Part shown: piece after piece, positions 24,492 to 36,790 of the stretch | How positions within the stretch are numbered: the first letter of the stretch is position 1 | Layout of the letters: each line of letters starts with the position of its first letter | DNA from: Selaginella tamariscina | Lineage: Eukaryota; Streptophyta; Lycopodiopsida; Selaginellales; Selaginellaceae | Assembly: GCA_003024785.1 (NCBI GenBank) | Contig: PUQB01000065.1 | Span: 329,050-393,049 of the forward strand | Direction: 5' to 3' | Length of the DNA: 64,000 nucleotides | The notes under the pieces: generated by a model | Told to the model about the DNA's origin: nothing | The model's input: the letters and a program-made list of their open reading frames with translations, nothing else | Databases searched by the model: none | Program-made: the position numbers and the translations under genes

Positions 24492-26632
24492 ATTTTAATC
24501 AAACCTTATGTTCTTTTCGTTCTCACACTTGCAGCAGCAACCATAAGGCACCTTATGAACATCCAGGAACCTTGGGAGGTGATCGTGTTGGAGGTTCTCA
24601 TATTTTCCCTTAGATCCCGTTTCAAGTTTATCGTTGTGTTTAGAACTTAATCTCTCTTCATTAAACCGGCTAAACTTTGAGCTTAACCTCTGCTTATCCT
24701 GCTTAGAACTTAATCTCCTTGTTTCTTCATCTTCTTTCTCAAAGAGCTTCTCTGTCCTCAATAACACATTGTCATTCAGCTTCTCCAGGTTTAACGTTAA
24801 TGAATCCTGCCTGTTAAGATCAGGTTTATCATAAACCTGTTTAAACTCCTTGACCTTGTCTTCTGTATCATCGTAAACGGGTTTAACCTCCTTCTTAACC
24901 GACTTAACCCGCTTAACCTCTTAATCGGCTGAACCCGCTTAACCTCGTCATAAACCGGCTTAGTCTAGTCGTAAACCGGCTTAACCTGATCGTAAACTGG
25001 TTTCCGCTTATCTTAAAGCTTGAGCATGTTTAGTGTCACTAATCTCATCATAAACTGGATTAACCTCTTCGTTAAACCTTTTCTTAATCACATTCCTGTT
25101 TAGCTTGTGTTCTCGGCTTGGCATGGGACTTACCTCAAACTCTGAATCGGTATCGTTTGCATGAGCTTCCATATACAAACTAACTCGGTCTTTCAAGTTA
25201 ACAGCCCCATGAACTCTCTTAGACTCCCTCACATCTATTAAATCGCTTAAGCTCCTTAAGCTTAGAATGAAGATAAGCATCTGTGACGTCGTCAGAAGGA
25301 ATATCAGTCGAGTTTCTTGGTGATATCTTGTTCATGGAGCGCTTAGCCAACGACTGCCCGCCTGGTCTGCTGACTCAGCTGCCGCCTCAGCAGCAGATGC
25401 CACGTCGATATACGAATGTGAGTGTCTTGACCGCATATTCTTGTTTTGGAACTCAGCATACGGATCTGGCCTTGGAGTCATCTGAATTGTATTATATAGA
25501 CGTATACTATACTATACTCTCTCTCTCTCTCTATATATATGTGTGTGTGTGTGTGTGTGCGTGGCATGTATATGTGGCATTTTCTGCAATGGAGAGTGTT
25601 GTTGTATGTACGGATTGACAATCCCACGTGTGTATGCAGGGCGTGTGGTTGTTGTTCTGTGATACAAAGGGTATAGACTGCTGCTTTGCAGCTTTGGTAG
25701 ATTCCTGGGAATCGTTCCGAGCCTCTTTCGGACGTTGCAGACGTGTATATAAGTATACACACATACATTCGATGTGTGTATGTAGACACGTACCTGATTA
25801 TTTACTTTGGGTGTGGGCTCTTCATCTTTGGACTCATCGACATAACCTGAACTCGGTGACTTCGAAGAGGCGTTCTTAGACTATTTAGCTTTCGTATTCA
25901 CCGGTTGTATGGAACTCGGACTCATGCATGCGGTACTCGGATTGGGCAGAGACAGGTACGGGGTTTGTTTCCATCAGGGTTGCGGGACTCTGACGGGGTA
26001 CGGAACTCGGCCTCTGGCGATGTCACGGAGCATTTAGTGAAAAGTAAGCAGAAGTCAATTAAAGAAGAAACAAAAGCTATATTTCATTCTGTTTTCTACT
26101 AGTTTTTAGTATATGATATATATGTAACATAGATACATATATACTTACTGTTTCATATTCAACTACCAAATCTGTTAAACTCCTTTCATCATTTATCCTT
26201 AATTTCACACTAGGTGGCTGTATTGATAACTTCTCTGTAATCTGAAATAATTAACATATTTAAATCAATTAAGTATTGCTAGCCTCTACTTATTATATTA
26301 AGTTAGTTTCTTAAATAGCTTGCTTAAGTTTAGTCTCTACTTGTTATAAGTTAACGTTCCAGTTTAGTCTCTCTAATCATTATCACACACGCACGCACAC
26401 ACAAGTTGACTGACTCCACAACCAGCGCGTAGCTCGGCAATGGTTGCAGTAACTTTGAGCTAAATATGGAACGGAGTTCTAGGTCCCCATATATAATTTC
26501 TCTCTCTATGTGTGTGTGTGTGACTTACTTTCGACCACGAAGACCTTCGATACGAGCTGATCAAAACTCACAGTAACCCTAAATTATATAGTAAGCATCT
26601 ACCATGTTTTGATTTGATTGTGCAAGTTCAGC
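24492..26632 (-). CDS. IST1-like protein gene (ESCRT-III associated), with lesions
   Basis: Exon-like pieces on the minus strand: 26459-26403 (LKVTATIAELRAGCGVSQL) spliced in phase to 26241-26149 (ITEKLSIQPPSVKLRINDER...) matches the conserved end of the IST1/Regulator-of-Vps4 domain, where ELRP-CGVN-IEKLSV-PP is typical. Candidate upstream exons are 26632-26603 and 26578-26529. Downstream are disordered acidic segments (SGYVDESKDEEPTPK near 25870-25795; RPKEARNDSQESTK near 25735), then 25481-25345 with YIDVASAAEAAAESADQAG, the Ala-rich block seen in plant IST1-like proteins. The tail (25280-24492) has KPVYD-type repeats and a Lys/Glu-rich end with GCCCKCENEKN. IST1 proteins regulate VPS4 and multivesicular-body sorting in the cytosol. 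Frame changes near 25330, 25260 and 24960 suggest decay or sequence error. The N-terminal exons were not found. Confidence 0.6.
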
Positions 26633-26649
26633 CTGTAGATATAATATAT

Positions 26650-28941
26650 ATTGATATGAACTTTAAATATATTCTTTTGGGATGATCTTCTATAAAGTTG
26701 TCTTTCTAATAATTACATATATAAAAAAGTGAATTAAAAACGACAGTAATACGACCTCACAGTGTAAGAGAAACACACTCGCAACTGCAGGTAAATTGAA
26801 TTCATTTTATTAATTTTGAGAAATAAAAATTAATATTAAACATTAAAATTATTTATAAAATAATAAAGAATCTAAGAAATATAGTATAAATAATAAATTA
26901 TTGACCATTTTAACAAGTTTTATTAGTCATATAAGTAATTACATTATTAAAACCAAAAGAGTAAAACTTGATATATATAATATCCTTGAAAAACTAATTG
27001 ATTTTGCTCTTGGACAATGAACAAAACTAATATATTATAATATAATAAATGAAGTGAATTTGAATACAGTATATAATAATTTATAAAAAAAAAAATATAG
27101 CATTTGTAGATGCAATTGTTGCATGAATTTTAATTTATTTTTTATCCATGAGTTTAACATTTTATCAATGAGTTTTTATTCTAAGTTTAAAAACACATAT
27201 ATAGTTGGTGAATTTTTACATTATTGTTTATGTATCTAAATAGAATAGTTTAAGCATTTTTTTAAATTTTTTAAAATTTTTTAAAATTTTTTAAAATTTT
27301 TAAAAAGGAGACTTTGTATTTATTTTAAATTTTTTTAAAAAAACTTGATTTCTATGCTTTTTTAAAAAAAAAACTTTACAATTAGTCTTACTACACTCAC
27401 TAAACTTGACTTATTTGTGTGTTTCAACTTATTTAATAAAGATCTTTTATAAAAATTATAATGTTTTTAACTTAAATTTAAGTTCTGGTATTCCTCTATA
27501 TTTGAAGACACATATAGGTAATGAATCATAATTTTATAAAATTATTAATCTCACATTACTATTGTTTAAAAAATATAATTTTTATTATAAGTAAGATAAT
27601 AAATATTTAAGGTCTTTAATATTTTATGTTTCAAACAAATCTTAATATTTATCTTAAACTTTAGAAGAAAGCATAAACTCAAACATCATATTAAATAGTA
27701 TATGTATATCAAAAAATGATAATTTAAACTTTTACAAACATAAACATTCAAAATTATTAGTAATCTATGTATTAAAAAATTTATATTATTTTAATTAATC
27801 AGAATGAACAAGAAAATTTATCACTTTAAAAAATTATCAAAAATATATAAATAAAGGCTTACAATTTAAATAACTAGTAACTTTCAAAATTAATTATATA
27901 TTATAAAAGTTAATACACATACAGACAGTGATACACATGCAGATGGTACATAGTAGTATAATGTATGTGTATATCAAAATTAATTATGTATTATAAAAGT
28001 TAATACACATACAGACGGTGATACACATACAGATGGTACAGGGTAGTATAATGTATGTGTATATTCGAGCACAAGTTTTTATTTATAGAGTTAAAATTAC
28101 TTTAAAATTAAATTCATTATTATGTTAGTTACAAATATAATGCATTTTATGTATTTTATGTTTATTTTTGTAATTTTGTTTTTCATTGTTAATTTAACCA
28201 TATCATCTTTTTTTAAAGACCTTTGTTTATTGTAAACTATATAAAATTACTTAAATAATATTGTGAGTCTTCATTAATTTTAAAATATTAATAATGCTTA
28301 ATAGTTATATTATATAAATTTTAGAAATATACACTAGTAAAAATCTAAATAAAAAACCATTAAAACGTTTTGATGTAATTACAATAACTTTAATAAATAT
28401 TATAGCTACAATCTATAATAAACTGGCTTTATCATTTATAAATGTTATAATGAATATTATACTTAACAAAGATAAGCATTTCATTTTGATAAAAGAATAA
28501 TATATGCATTATAAGTGTAAAGAGTTCATTGCGCATCGCTGTTGATACATTTTGGTTCTGATACTAATATTTTATACACAGCCAGAGTTAATTTTTATAT
28601 TTGTAAAGCTATTTATTTGCTTTGGTTAAATAGTTTTTTATATATAGTATATTATATGATTAAATATATATGAACTTCACCTTATATATCAAATTTATTA
28701 TTAATATATTGTAAAAGATTAATTGCAAGTACAATAATTTATACATTTTATATTATATATTAGAATATTATATAATCTGATGAAAAAAATCTGGACCTAG
28801 AATTTTCAATTCACTGTCTCTAAGAAAATCACAAATACCACTAAATATCTTTATTATTTTCTAAAGTAGCATTAGTTACACTGTTGGAAATTTATTTTTT
28901 AAAATTTATAAAAGTTATATAATTTAAATATAAATTAAATG
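26650..28941. other. AT-rich stretch without recognised gene
   Basis: Nothing coding is supported. It contains a 12-bp repeat of TTTTTTAAAATT at about 27255-27300 and two 90-bp tandem units starting at 27885 and 27975 (CAAAATTAATTAT... through GATGGTACA). 28540-28941 is the left half of a repeat shared with 11900-12270. Confidence 0.6.
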
Positions 28942-29093
28942 TGTAAGATGCCTTGTACTGCATGTGCACATATTATTAGCATAATGAATTTTAAAAGCTG
29001 TCGGATTGAATTCAATTTGGACCACTGGCTCTTGTATAAATTAAGGTTTCTGAACTAATGGATATACACATTGTTATATTCCAAGCTTTCACA
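28942..29093 (+). repeat. 5' LTR, Ty3 element 2
   Basis: Begins TGTAAGATGCCTTG and ends AAGCTTTCACA. It shares GCATGTGCAYAT, AAATTCAATTTGGA and CTCTTGTATA blocks with 33511-33665. The following TTGGTGGAGGTGATGG would be a poorly conserved primer site. Confidence 0.75.
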
Positions 29094-29229
29094 TTGGTGG
29101 AGGTGATGGGCACCTCTAATTGTCCTTATAGAGTGCTTGGATTTGTGTCTTTTTATTAATTTTTTTATCTTCTTAGATTTAGTTTTTTCATTATCTAGAT
29201 CTATGTAGATTTTGTCTTTTCTTCGTTCA

Positions 29230-30180
29230 TGGATTCATAATAAGCAAATCCTTTGTCTGTGGAGCAGTTACTCATGCAGTTGTTGGATGCCATGCGTATG
29301 CAATTGAACAATCACTCTCAGCTGATGGCAGCATTTACAGCCTAGGGTACTCCTCCTACTCATGTTGCAAACCCCCGCATCCGGCCAAATTTCTTTTGCG
29401 GAAATCCTGAAGATGATGTGTACCATTGGTTTGACCATTTTATTGTGGTTGCCACATATCATTCGTGGGACGGTACTCAGTGTTTGCATGTGTTTCTCTT
29501 CCAGAGATCTTCAAACATACATTTAGGCATGCAGATGTTGTGACGATGCTTTTCAGCAGTTGCATCGTATTTGTCAGGAGCCATCTGAGTCGGTGATGCA
29601 GTTTGGTGTTCACTTTCGAAACCTTTGCACATGCAAAACCTAACATGTCGGAACGCATCAAGTTAGGTATGTTGTGGCCAGCACTTCGTCAAAACCTTGT
29701 GGGGCTTGTGCATGCACTAGCTCCAGTGACTTTGACGATGCTTTGAGACTGGCACAACGATATGAGTCGTCACCTCTCTCACTTGCACCTTCACGTGTTC
29801 TCATTCCACTTCATGTTGGGGATGGACCTACTCCGATGAAGGTTGAGGTTGTTGCCGCTCGTGTACCAGCACAAGGTGGGCTCGTGGACGAGGATGTGGA
29901 CGTGTAGTTCATTGTTGGGCGTGTGATGAGGTTGGACACACGTATGGCGCTGTCAACAGTTTCCTGATTGGTGTCCCCCATTTCCAGGTGGAGGCCATGG
30001 CGTCAACAACGTCCGGTTGGTGCTGCTGCAGTGGAAGGTTGTGATGGTAGATCTTTTGGGAAACGATGAATTGCACGAGTAGAGGAGGGTCCTCGTGCAA
30101 ATAAATTAGTGACCCTTCCATCTTTCTTTTGGGAGTATCATCAAGGGGTTCACTCGGCATCAAATCATTCAATCTTTACT
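29230..30180 (+). pseudogene. Gag remnant, Ty3 element 2
   Basis: Around 29370-29470 the plus strand encodes NPRIRPNFFCGNPEDDVYHW followed by FDHF, a Gag capsid-like stretch. DFDDALRLAQRYES follows at about 29715-29770, and a partial zinc knuckle CWACDEVGH near 29910. Frames are interrupted. Confidence 0.6.
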
Positions 30181-30759
30181 TTTCAAGCTCGATTTAATAC
30201 ACGCCACGTCCTATTTTCTTTTCAATGTTGATGGATACAGGTTCGAGTTTTCTTTATTTCTCAATTGTTACACGTTGCAGCTTCATTTGTGTCGTGCGGT
30301 AGAACTAGTCTTCATTCTGTACGGCAACGAACACACTCATGCTTGTTCGTGGGATGAAGTGACATTGTTGTTCTTGTGGATGATCGTGAGCTGAGCTTCA
30401 ATCTTTGCGGGTGGTGCCGAGTCAAGCTTTTCACCTTATCTTGGTATGATTGGTTGACTGCAATCATGCCAAGTGTGACTTTGAAAAGTCTCCCCCTGTT
30501 TGACTCTCCCTCGTCTTTCTTCCATTCCTCTTACTTTATTCCACTTCGTCCATCTACTTCCACCTCTGCTTCCATCACTTTTGTCTCACCCCTATTTCCA
30601 ACCATTTTCTCCTTCATGCTCTTCCTTTCCTTTTCTGGATCCATCAGATGATCATCGTGCTGTATTGTTGATCAACTCAAGGAGTATGCTGATCTTTTCA
30701 ACTTCGACTTGTCATCTGGGGCCAAGATTGCGACACCACCCTATTCCAACTGGAGATGC

Positions 30760-31995
30760 TAGGCCAATCAAGGTACCTGTTCGGCGTCGGTCACCAAAGG
30801 AGCTCAAGATCTTACGAGCGAATGTCAAAGAGATGTTGGAGAAGGGTGTTATCCGGAAATCTCGAAGTCCTTGGGCGTGCGAACCTCACCTTGTGACGAA
30901 GCCTGATGGGAGCGTTCGATTCTGCATTGACTATCGCCCATTAAATGAGGTAACCGTCTCAGATGTGTACCCACTTCCTCATACTGCAGACCTTTTGGAT
31001 CGATTGGGGCGGAGCCGTTGGTTCACCAAGTTAGATCTCGCATCTGGATATTGGCAAGTTCCGATGGCTGACATGGACATTCCCAAGACTGCTTTTACAC
31101 CATTTGGCCTGTACGAGTTCTTGGTGATGCCTTTCGGTTTGAGCAATGCTCCAGCAACTTTCCAGCGTATGATGGATGAGGTTCTTTGCGACATGCCGGA
31201 GGTGACTGCCGATTTCATCGATGATGTTTTGATCCATTCGGATGGAACGTGGGAGGAGCATGTCGGTGATGTACGTAAGGTTTTGGATCGGCTGGGAAGT
31301 TGGTTTGAAGTTGAAGCCATCTAAGTGTGTGTTTGGATCAAAGGACACCACTTATCTGGGTTATCGCATTTCACGTGAAGGTTTGCAAGTCGATCCTGAC
31401 AAACTAGTTGCAGTTTTGAAGTTCCCTACGCCAAAGTGTGTGAATGATGTGCAACGCTTTCTTGGCAAGGTACAATATCTGGGTCGTTTTGTGGATCATC
31501 TTTCAGATCGTACTGCACCGTGTGGCGCGTTGTTGAAATCGTCAATGACTTCTTTTGTTTGGTCTAAGGATTGCAAGCAGGCATTTGCAGATCTCAAAGA
31601 GTTGTTGACGACTCCTCCAGTTTTGGCGTACCCGGATTACACCCGTCCTTTCATCTTGCGTGTAGATGCTTCTGACATCGGCCTCGGGGGCGTATTGATG
31701 CAGGAGAGTACGAGTGTTCCTGGCCAACGACATCCCATTGTACATCAGCCGTACATTGCAGCCAGCAGAGGTGAATTACTCCACGACAAAAAGGAGTGTC
31801 TAGCAGCAGTTTGGGGTTTTGAGAAGCTCCATGCCTACTTGCTGGTTCACGACGTTGTTGGAAGGCGATCATGCAGCAGTCACTTCATTGTTGAAGCGAA
31901 AGAATTTAATTGGTCATACTACTCGGTGGGCTTGAAACTTCAAATTTACAACTTTGAAGTTATTCATTGCCCAGGAAAGTTCCATGACTGATGCT
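30760..31995 (+). pseudogene. RT and RNase H, Ty3 element 2
   Basis: 30760-31324 encodes RSPWACEPHLVTKPDGSVRF, FCIDYRPLNEVTVSDVYPLP, FTKLDLASGYWQVPM and the palm box FIDDVLIHS. A frame change near 31300 leads to 31320-31991 with the thumb (TYLGYRISREGLQVDPDKL) and RNase H (LRVDASDIGLGGVLMQ). The protein ends within RNase H. Confidence 0.88.
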
Positions 31996-32369
31996 GATGC
32001 TCTTTCTTGGGCTCCTCTTCCACCTTCTCTCTCTTTTGTTGCCCCAGAGGAACTAGTTGTTCTAGCTTCAGTGGACTTTTTGTACAAAGATTCGTACCAT
32101 CAATAGTTGCTGTGCTTGATGTTCAGTGTCTGTAAAATGCATAGTTAGATTTGCCATCTTTGGATGAGGTTCGGGAAGCTCAAAAGGTTGAGCCATGAAT
32201 TCGAAGACTTTGTGATGGGTTTGAAATCCTGCATCACTTGCTAATGACTTGCCTTTTAAACATTTACATTCGCAGTATTGCCTTTAGGACGACCTTCTTT
32301 ATTTTGTAAGGATTAATCCAGATGATCCTTTGCGGTTGGTGGTGCCTTTAATCTTCATTCCACGCTTCC

Positions 32370-33392
32370 TCCATGCTTACCACACACAAGACATCGTCGT
32401 GTGATGGAGAAGCTGCACAGATCTTTCTATTGTCGGAGTTGCAAGAGGATGTGATTCGGTATGTGTGTAGCTGTGTGTGGTGCCAAACTCGTAATAATCC
32501 CCCATGTGCTTCGGAAGGACGGTTGGAGTCAATTACAGTTTCTTGTTCGTTTAAGTTGGTAACATTTGATTTAATGGGACCTTTTCTGCTGTGAACTACT
32601 AGCAACGAGTACGTTATTATTACTTCTGATTACCTAACTTGTTGGGTAGAAGTTGGTGCTCTTGTTAGTGCGATTGCTTTTGCTGTTGGTCAGTTTCTTC
32701 TTAATCGGGTTGTGTTTTAGCATTTTTGTCCGGAGCGAATTCTCTCGGATAATGGTCCTGCATTTATGGCTGAGGCATTTCATGTTTTGACGTCTCGACT
32801 AGAGATATGCCACACTTTCACAAGTGCTTATCATCCTCAGGCAGATGGTTTAGTGGAACGGCTTGTCAAAACCTTCAAGGGGATGATCGTGAAATATGTA
32901 AACTTTTAACATTCGGATTAGGATGGTTATCTACCGTCTCTCCAATATGCTTATGTCATTGGAGTACAAAGTTCCATTGATACTTCCCCATATAAGCTCT
33001 TGTATGGTCATGACTTGGTGTTGCCAACGGAGTTGGGTTTACCTTCTTGGTTACTGTGAGCTGCTGATGCTAAGTCGTGGGATTGACATCTGACGAACAT
33101 TCTTCCATTAGTTCGTGCAGAGTCAGCAGAACACTTGGGTCGCGTATAAGTAGGACAACAACTCTACAACTCGCACCATCGTCCTCCTGTGGAATACAAG
33201 ATTGATGAACTAGTGTTGGTTCGTTTTCTCAAGCTTACGATACGTGGTTTAGCTAAGAGTCTCCTTCCTCAGTGGAAAGGACCATATCGAGTGCTACAGC
33301 AAGTAGGGCCGCAGGTTTATAAGGTTCAGCACGACATTCATCCCGATCCTCTGGAGATTGTATATGTGCAACGTTTGAAGCATTTTATATAA
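32370..33392 (+). pseudogene. Integrase remnant, Ty3 element 2
   Basis: Contains CVWCQTRNN (zinc region), LVTFDLMGPF, ILSDNGPAFMAEAF and ADGLVERLVKTFKGM, i.e. the D, D and E neighbourhoods of a retroviral-type integrase. The C-terminal stretch LPQWKGPYRVLQQVGPQVYK follows at 33189-33392. In-frame stops occur. Confidence 0.8.
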
Positions 33393-33510
33393 CAAGAACA
33401 AGTTGTGCCACCTACAGATCCACCAATGCTTCCTCTTGATGTTCCTCTAGATCCGGGCTCATTTACAAGAGAACCCTAACCAACTTACATCCTTCCAAGA
33501 GGAGGGATGA

Positions 33511-33665
33511 TGTAATATCCACGTGTACAATTGCATGTGCATATACTATTATTATTAACGTAGTGAATTTTGATAATCATCAAATTAAATTCAATTTGGA
33601 TCACTAGCTCTTGTATATAAGTTAGGATTTTTAAACTAATGATTTCTATATTTCGAGCTCTCACA
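33511..33665 (+). repeat. 3' LTR, Ty3 element 2
   Basis: Begins TGTAATATCCACG and ends GAGCTCTCACA, pairing with 28942-29093. Confidence 0.75.
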
Positions 33666-34450
33666 GATGTAAATATATTTAACATAGTTCTAAGTTTCTT
33701 TAGAAACATAATTTAACACTTACATTTAATAAAAATTACACTTCAATAATTATTCGGACCATCTAAAACCTATGTAAATTACCATGTGACTCTTAAACAC
33801 ATATATTCATAGTTAATTTGACATTAATGTATTATTTAATAACTTAGAAAAGAAAATAATTATATTATAATATAAGTTAAACATTCTTATTCAAGTTAAA
33901 TTTCTAGAATCTTAAACGGTAAAACTAATTTACATCTTTCTCTATATTAATACTTTCATTTATAATTATTGCATATTCACTTTTAAACATTTTATACATT
34001 TACATGTTATACATTGCTATTTCATACAAGTAAAATATACATCACAAAATATTACTTTTAAAGAGTACATACTATTTAAAGTTTTATATTGTTATTTATA
34101 TGAAACACTTAGCTATGAAGAGACTCTTGTCTTTTATTAATTCTAAGGTTTAATTATAAACATTATCTCAAATTACGTAAGTAGTCCTAGATGATTGTTA
34201 TTAATTTAACATAAACAAGGTGACTTTAGGTAGTGTTAAACCTACATTAAGAATTGGATTAACACCTGTTTTATTTTAAAGTGTCACGGTTGAGAAAAAT
34301 ATGAAAAGAACAATATAAATTAATGTGCAATTACATTAAATTAATATTTTAATGGTCTCCTACTTCTACACTACCAAGATTTTCAAGAGGGGTCTCAATT
34401 TGAATTAATTTTTACAATTCTAGTATTGCTATGTGCATATAATTATCTAC

Positions 34451-34490
<40 letters not shown>

Positions 34491-34560
34491 GAATATTATT
34501 ACATTTAAGTATATGCAGAAAATATATAAGGAAAACTTTTTGTAAACAATGTACAATTAT
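33666..34560. other. AT-rich intergenic stretch
   Basis: 33666-34090 is the right half of the repeat interrupted by Ty3 element 2 and aligns with 12275-12740. A pure (AT)n run lies at about 34455-34487. No gene is seen before the HCS1 stop at 34563. Confidence 0.6.
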
Positions 34561-34562
34561 GT

Positions 34563-36310
34563 TCAAATCCCAAGCTTCTTTCGAACTAATCCTTTAAAAA
34601 AATCAAGACTGCATAAACAATAATGAATTAGTATTTATATTGTTCATTATACGTTATCAAGTACCTGTTACCATCTGGATGAAGTTCATATCTATTTGAA
34701 TCCTCGTCAGTGGCCAGAAGAAAACCCGATGATGTTAAACCCTGTAAACATTTAGTTTAATAATTACTGTATTATAGTTCAGATAAACTGCTCTTATTTA
34801 CCTCAATCACCACGGCTGTTCTCAACTCATCTTCTTCTATCCATACTTTTTGTCCACTGTAAAATATGCAGGATTAAATAAAAACTTAACAGTTACTATT
34901 AAAAATATTATTAAATAGAAATATATCAATATTAATTATAAATGTAGCATAAGTTTCACAAATATAAATTCAGAATATATCCTTTTAATAAAGTTCAGGT
35001 GTCAAACCTTTATATATATATATATATATATTGTAAAGCAGTTTACTTGCCTGTGCATCCACTTTTCATAATACAGTGATTCCAAGGGAGTAAAACCTAT
35101 CAATCAAAGAAATGCAAACCTAGAAATTGTTATGTGAAATACGTGTTTACCTTGTGTGTTAAAAATATTGAATAGTTTCTCAAAACTCATTAAAACAGCG
35201 GCAAGTAGCTCTTCTCTTGTAAAAGGGGTTGCATTAGGATCCGTTTGTGAAAGTAAACGATTTAAACACGTTGTTGGTATATCATTGTCCACATTAAGGC
35301 CCACTCCTGCATAATCTCTCTCTCTCTCTCTTTTTTATATATATATATATAGACACACACACACACACATGCATATGCATATAGATATATACATACCAGC
35401 AACAATATGGAATATCTTGGAGCTGTAAGTTGAATTGCATAGAACACCTCCGATCTTTGCAGTTCCACTATAAAGATCATTAGGCCATTTGATTCTTACT
35501 TCCGGCACTGGTACATTCTGCATATACGTAAATGCTAAGAAAGACACACAGACAGAGGTATAATTTTCTCTCTCTCTCTATGCATGTACGTCTGTATGCA
35601 TGTATGTATATCTACATACAAGTGTATGTGCTACGATGGCTCAAGAAGTTACACATACATCCATACAACACATGGAATATGTACATATTTTACCTTGGCT
35701 CGAGAAACAGACTCGATCCCACATACAACAGCGAGACAAACAACATATTGTACAAAGGGACTGTTCGTCCGTTCTCCATACGTAACGTAAACGAAAACAT
35801 CAAGCAACCCCGTGGAGATGTCCAAGATTTCCTGCTCGTCCTGCAAACATTATATACATAATCATATTGTGTATCTTTCTACCTTAAAATAATAAGTCAC
35901 TTCACATAATATACCACGTGAATATTACGCACATATGACTTGCCTTTTCCTTGATACTGAACATCTGCAACACAGACTGCTCCCACTGGTACTGAATGAA
36001 TGTTTCTAATAGATACACCAACATAACATTAATACCACACACACAACACATACACACACAAATAAGAAAAGATAACACTTACTGAGAAAGGAACGTCTGT
36101 GTAGAAGGCATACGTGGTCCATAGTAAAGAACTCTACCGTACAAATCAGCCTGTATACTCTTGAAGAAATCTTCGATATGGAATTCGGTGGACTCATTTG
36201 TGACTCTCGAGAGCGAACATTCCTCCGGAAGAACCAAAGAATAACACAACGAATCCAAAATCTCTCTCGATTTTGAAGCAACGTATATGAACATTTCTGC
36301 TGCTGAATAT
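34563..36310 (-). CDS. HCS1: Biotin--protein ligase (holocarboxylase synthetase)
   Basis: Nine exons on the minus strand: 36310-36083, 36005-35944, 35840-35694, 35517-35397, 35306-35151, 35096-35051, 34856-34802, 34741-34665, 34608-34563. The enzyme makes biotinyl-AMP and biotinylates carboxylases. Conserved parts: YGRVLYYGPRMPSTQTF, VPVGAVCVADVQYQGKG, VRIKWPNDLYSGTAKIGGVL, then VGLNVDNDIPTTCLNRLL, SSGFLLATDED, YELHPDGNSLDFFKGLVRKK and stop. Phases agree across junctions. Exons 2 and 6 use GC donors (AAG|GCAAGT, CAG|GCAAGT), so two introns are GC-AG. Exon 3 needs one extra base near 35819 and another near 35769 to keep the expected WTSPRGCLMFSFT and VPFVQYVV phases, so this copy is frameshifted or misread. 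The N-terminal exon (transit peptide) is not resolved. Confidence 0.85.
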
Positions 36311-36331
36311 CTGTTTCAACAGTGAGTACAC

Positions 36332-36403
<72 letters not shown>

Positions 36404-36479
36404 ATGAATTCAAACCTGATTTTGCAGCACGGATTGTTAGAATTTTCTTACAGCGACCAGCCCCACAGCTCCAGCGCAA

Positions 36480-36790
36480 AGTGATGCGAAAAGCAGCCTC
36501 ATTTCCTGGGAAGAACCCTAAAAACAGAGGAAGAACTCATAACCCTAAAACAGAGTGCTTAGGGTTTAGGGTTGACATTGCAACCGAGAGATCTATGGGA
36601 TTGCGATTCCCAGATAATCCCCACATTGCGATCCCAGGTTTGAGAATCCCCACATTGCAATCCATCGAATCCCAGGTTCAGATCTCGCATTATAACAGCA
36701 GCAGGCCCGAATAGCGAGGGAAATCAAAGAATGATATAATACCGGTAGCAAGGGGAGAGGAATGGGGGCAGAATTCGACACTGTAGTGAC
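36480..36790. promoter_or_regulatory. Shared 5' region with telo-box motifs
   Basis: Lies between the minus-strand HCS1 gene and plus-strand exon-like sequence starting near 36790. It contains AACCCTAAAA and TTAGGGTTTAGGG (about 36522-36572). Telo boxes (AAACCCTAA) are common in plant promoters of housekeeping genes. A direct repeat of CCCCACATTGCRATCC is at 36618 and 36648. Confidence 0.45.

Larger units (their letters stand above)
12740..25020. repeat. Large imperfect palindrome
   Basis: The left arm (12740-17757) and right arm (21473-25020) are inverted copies around a 3.7-kb centre (17758-21472). Anchor pairs seen by eye: 17640-17757 with 21473-21596 (CATTATTTATGTATCTATCT and its complement); 17096-17140 with 21725-21780 (around CCTCAATTAATAATRTATTT); 16380-16460 with 22480-22570; 16105-16160 with 22780-22830; 13340-13830 with 23020-23510; 12748-13300 with 24365-25000. 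The matrixin gene and its flanks (about 13830-15950) are missing from the right arm, which gains a small TIR element at 23514-24367 instead. Confidence 0.75.
28942..33665 (+). mobile_element. Ty3/gypsy LTR retrotransposon 2 (distinct lineage)
   Basis: Plus-strand element of about 4.7 kb with short LTRs of about 155 bp: 28942-29093 and 33511-33665, both starting TGTAA and ending CACA. A purine tract (AAGAGGAGGGATGA) precedes the 3' LTR. The flanks AAATG and AGATG look like a mutated target duplication, and the uninterrupted site is visible near 12275. Gag, RT, RNase H and integrase occur in Ty3 order with frame breaks. Its RT (FGLYEFLVMPFGLSNAPATF, FIDDVLIHS) differs clearly from elements 1 and 3. 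Confidence 0.85.
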
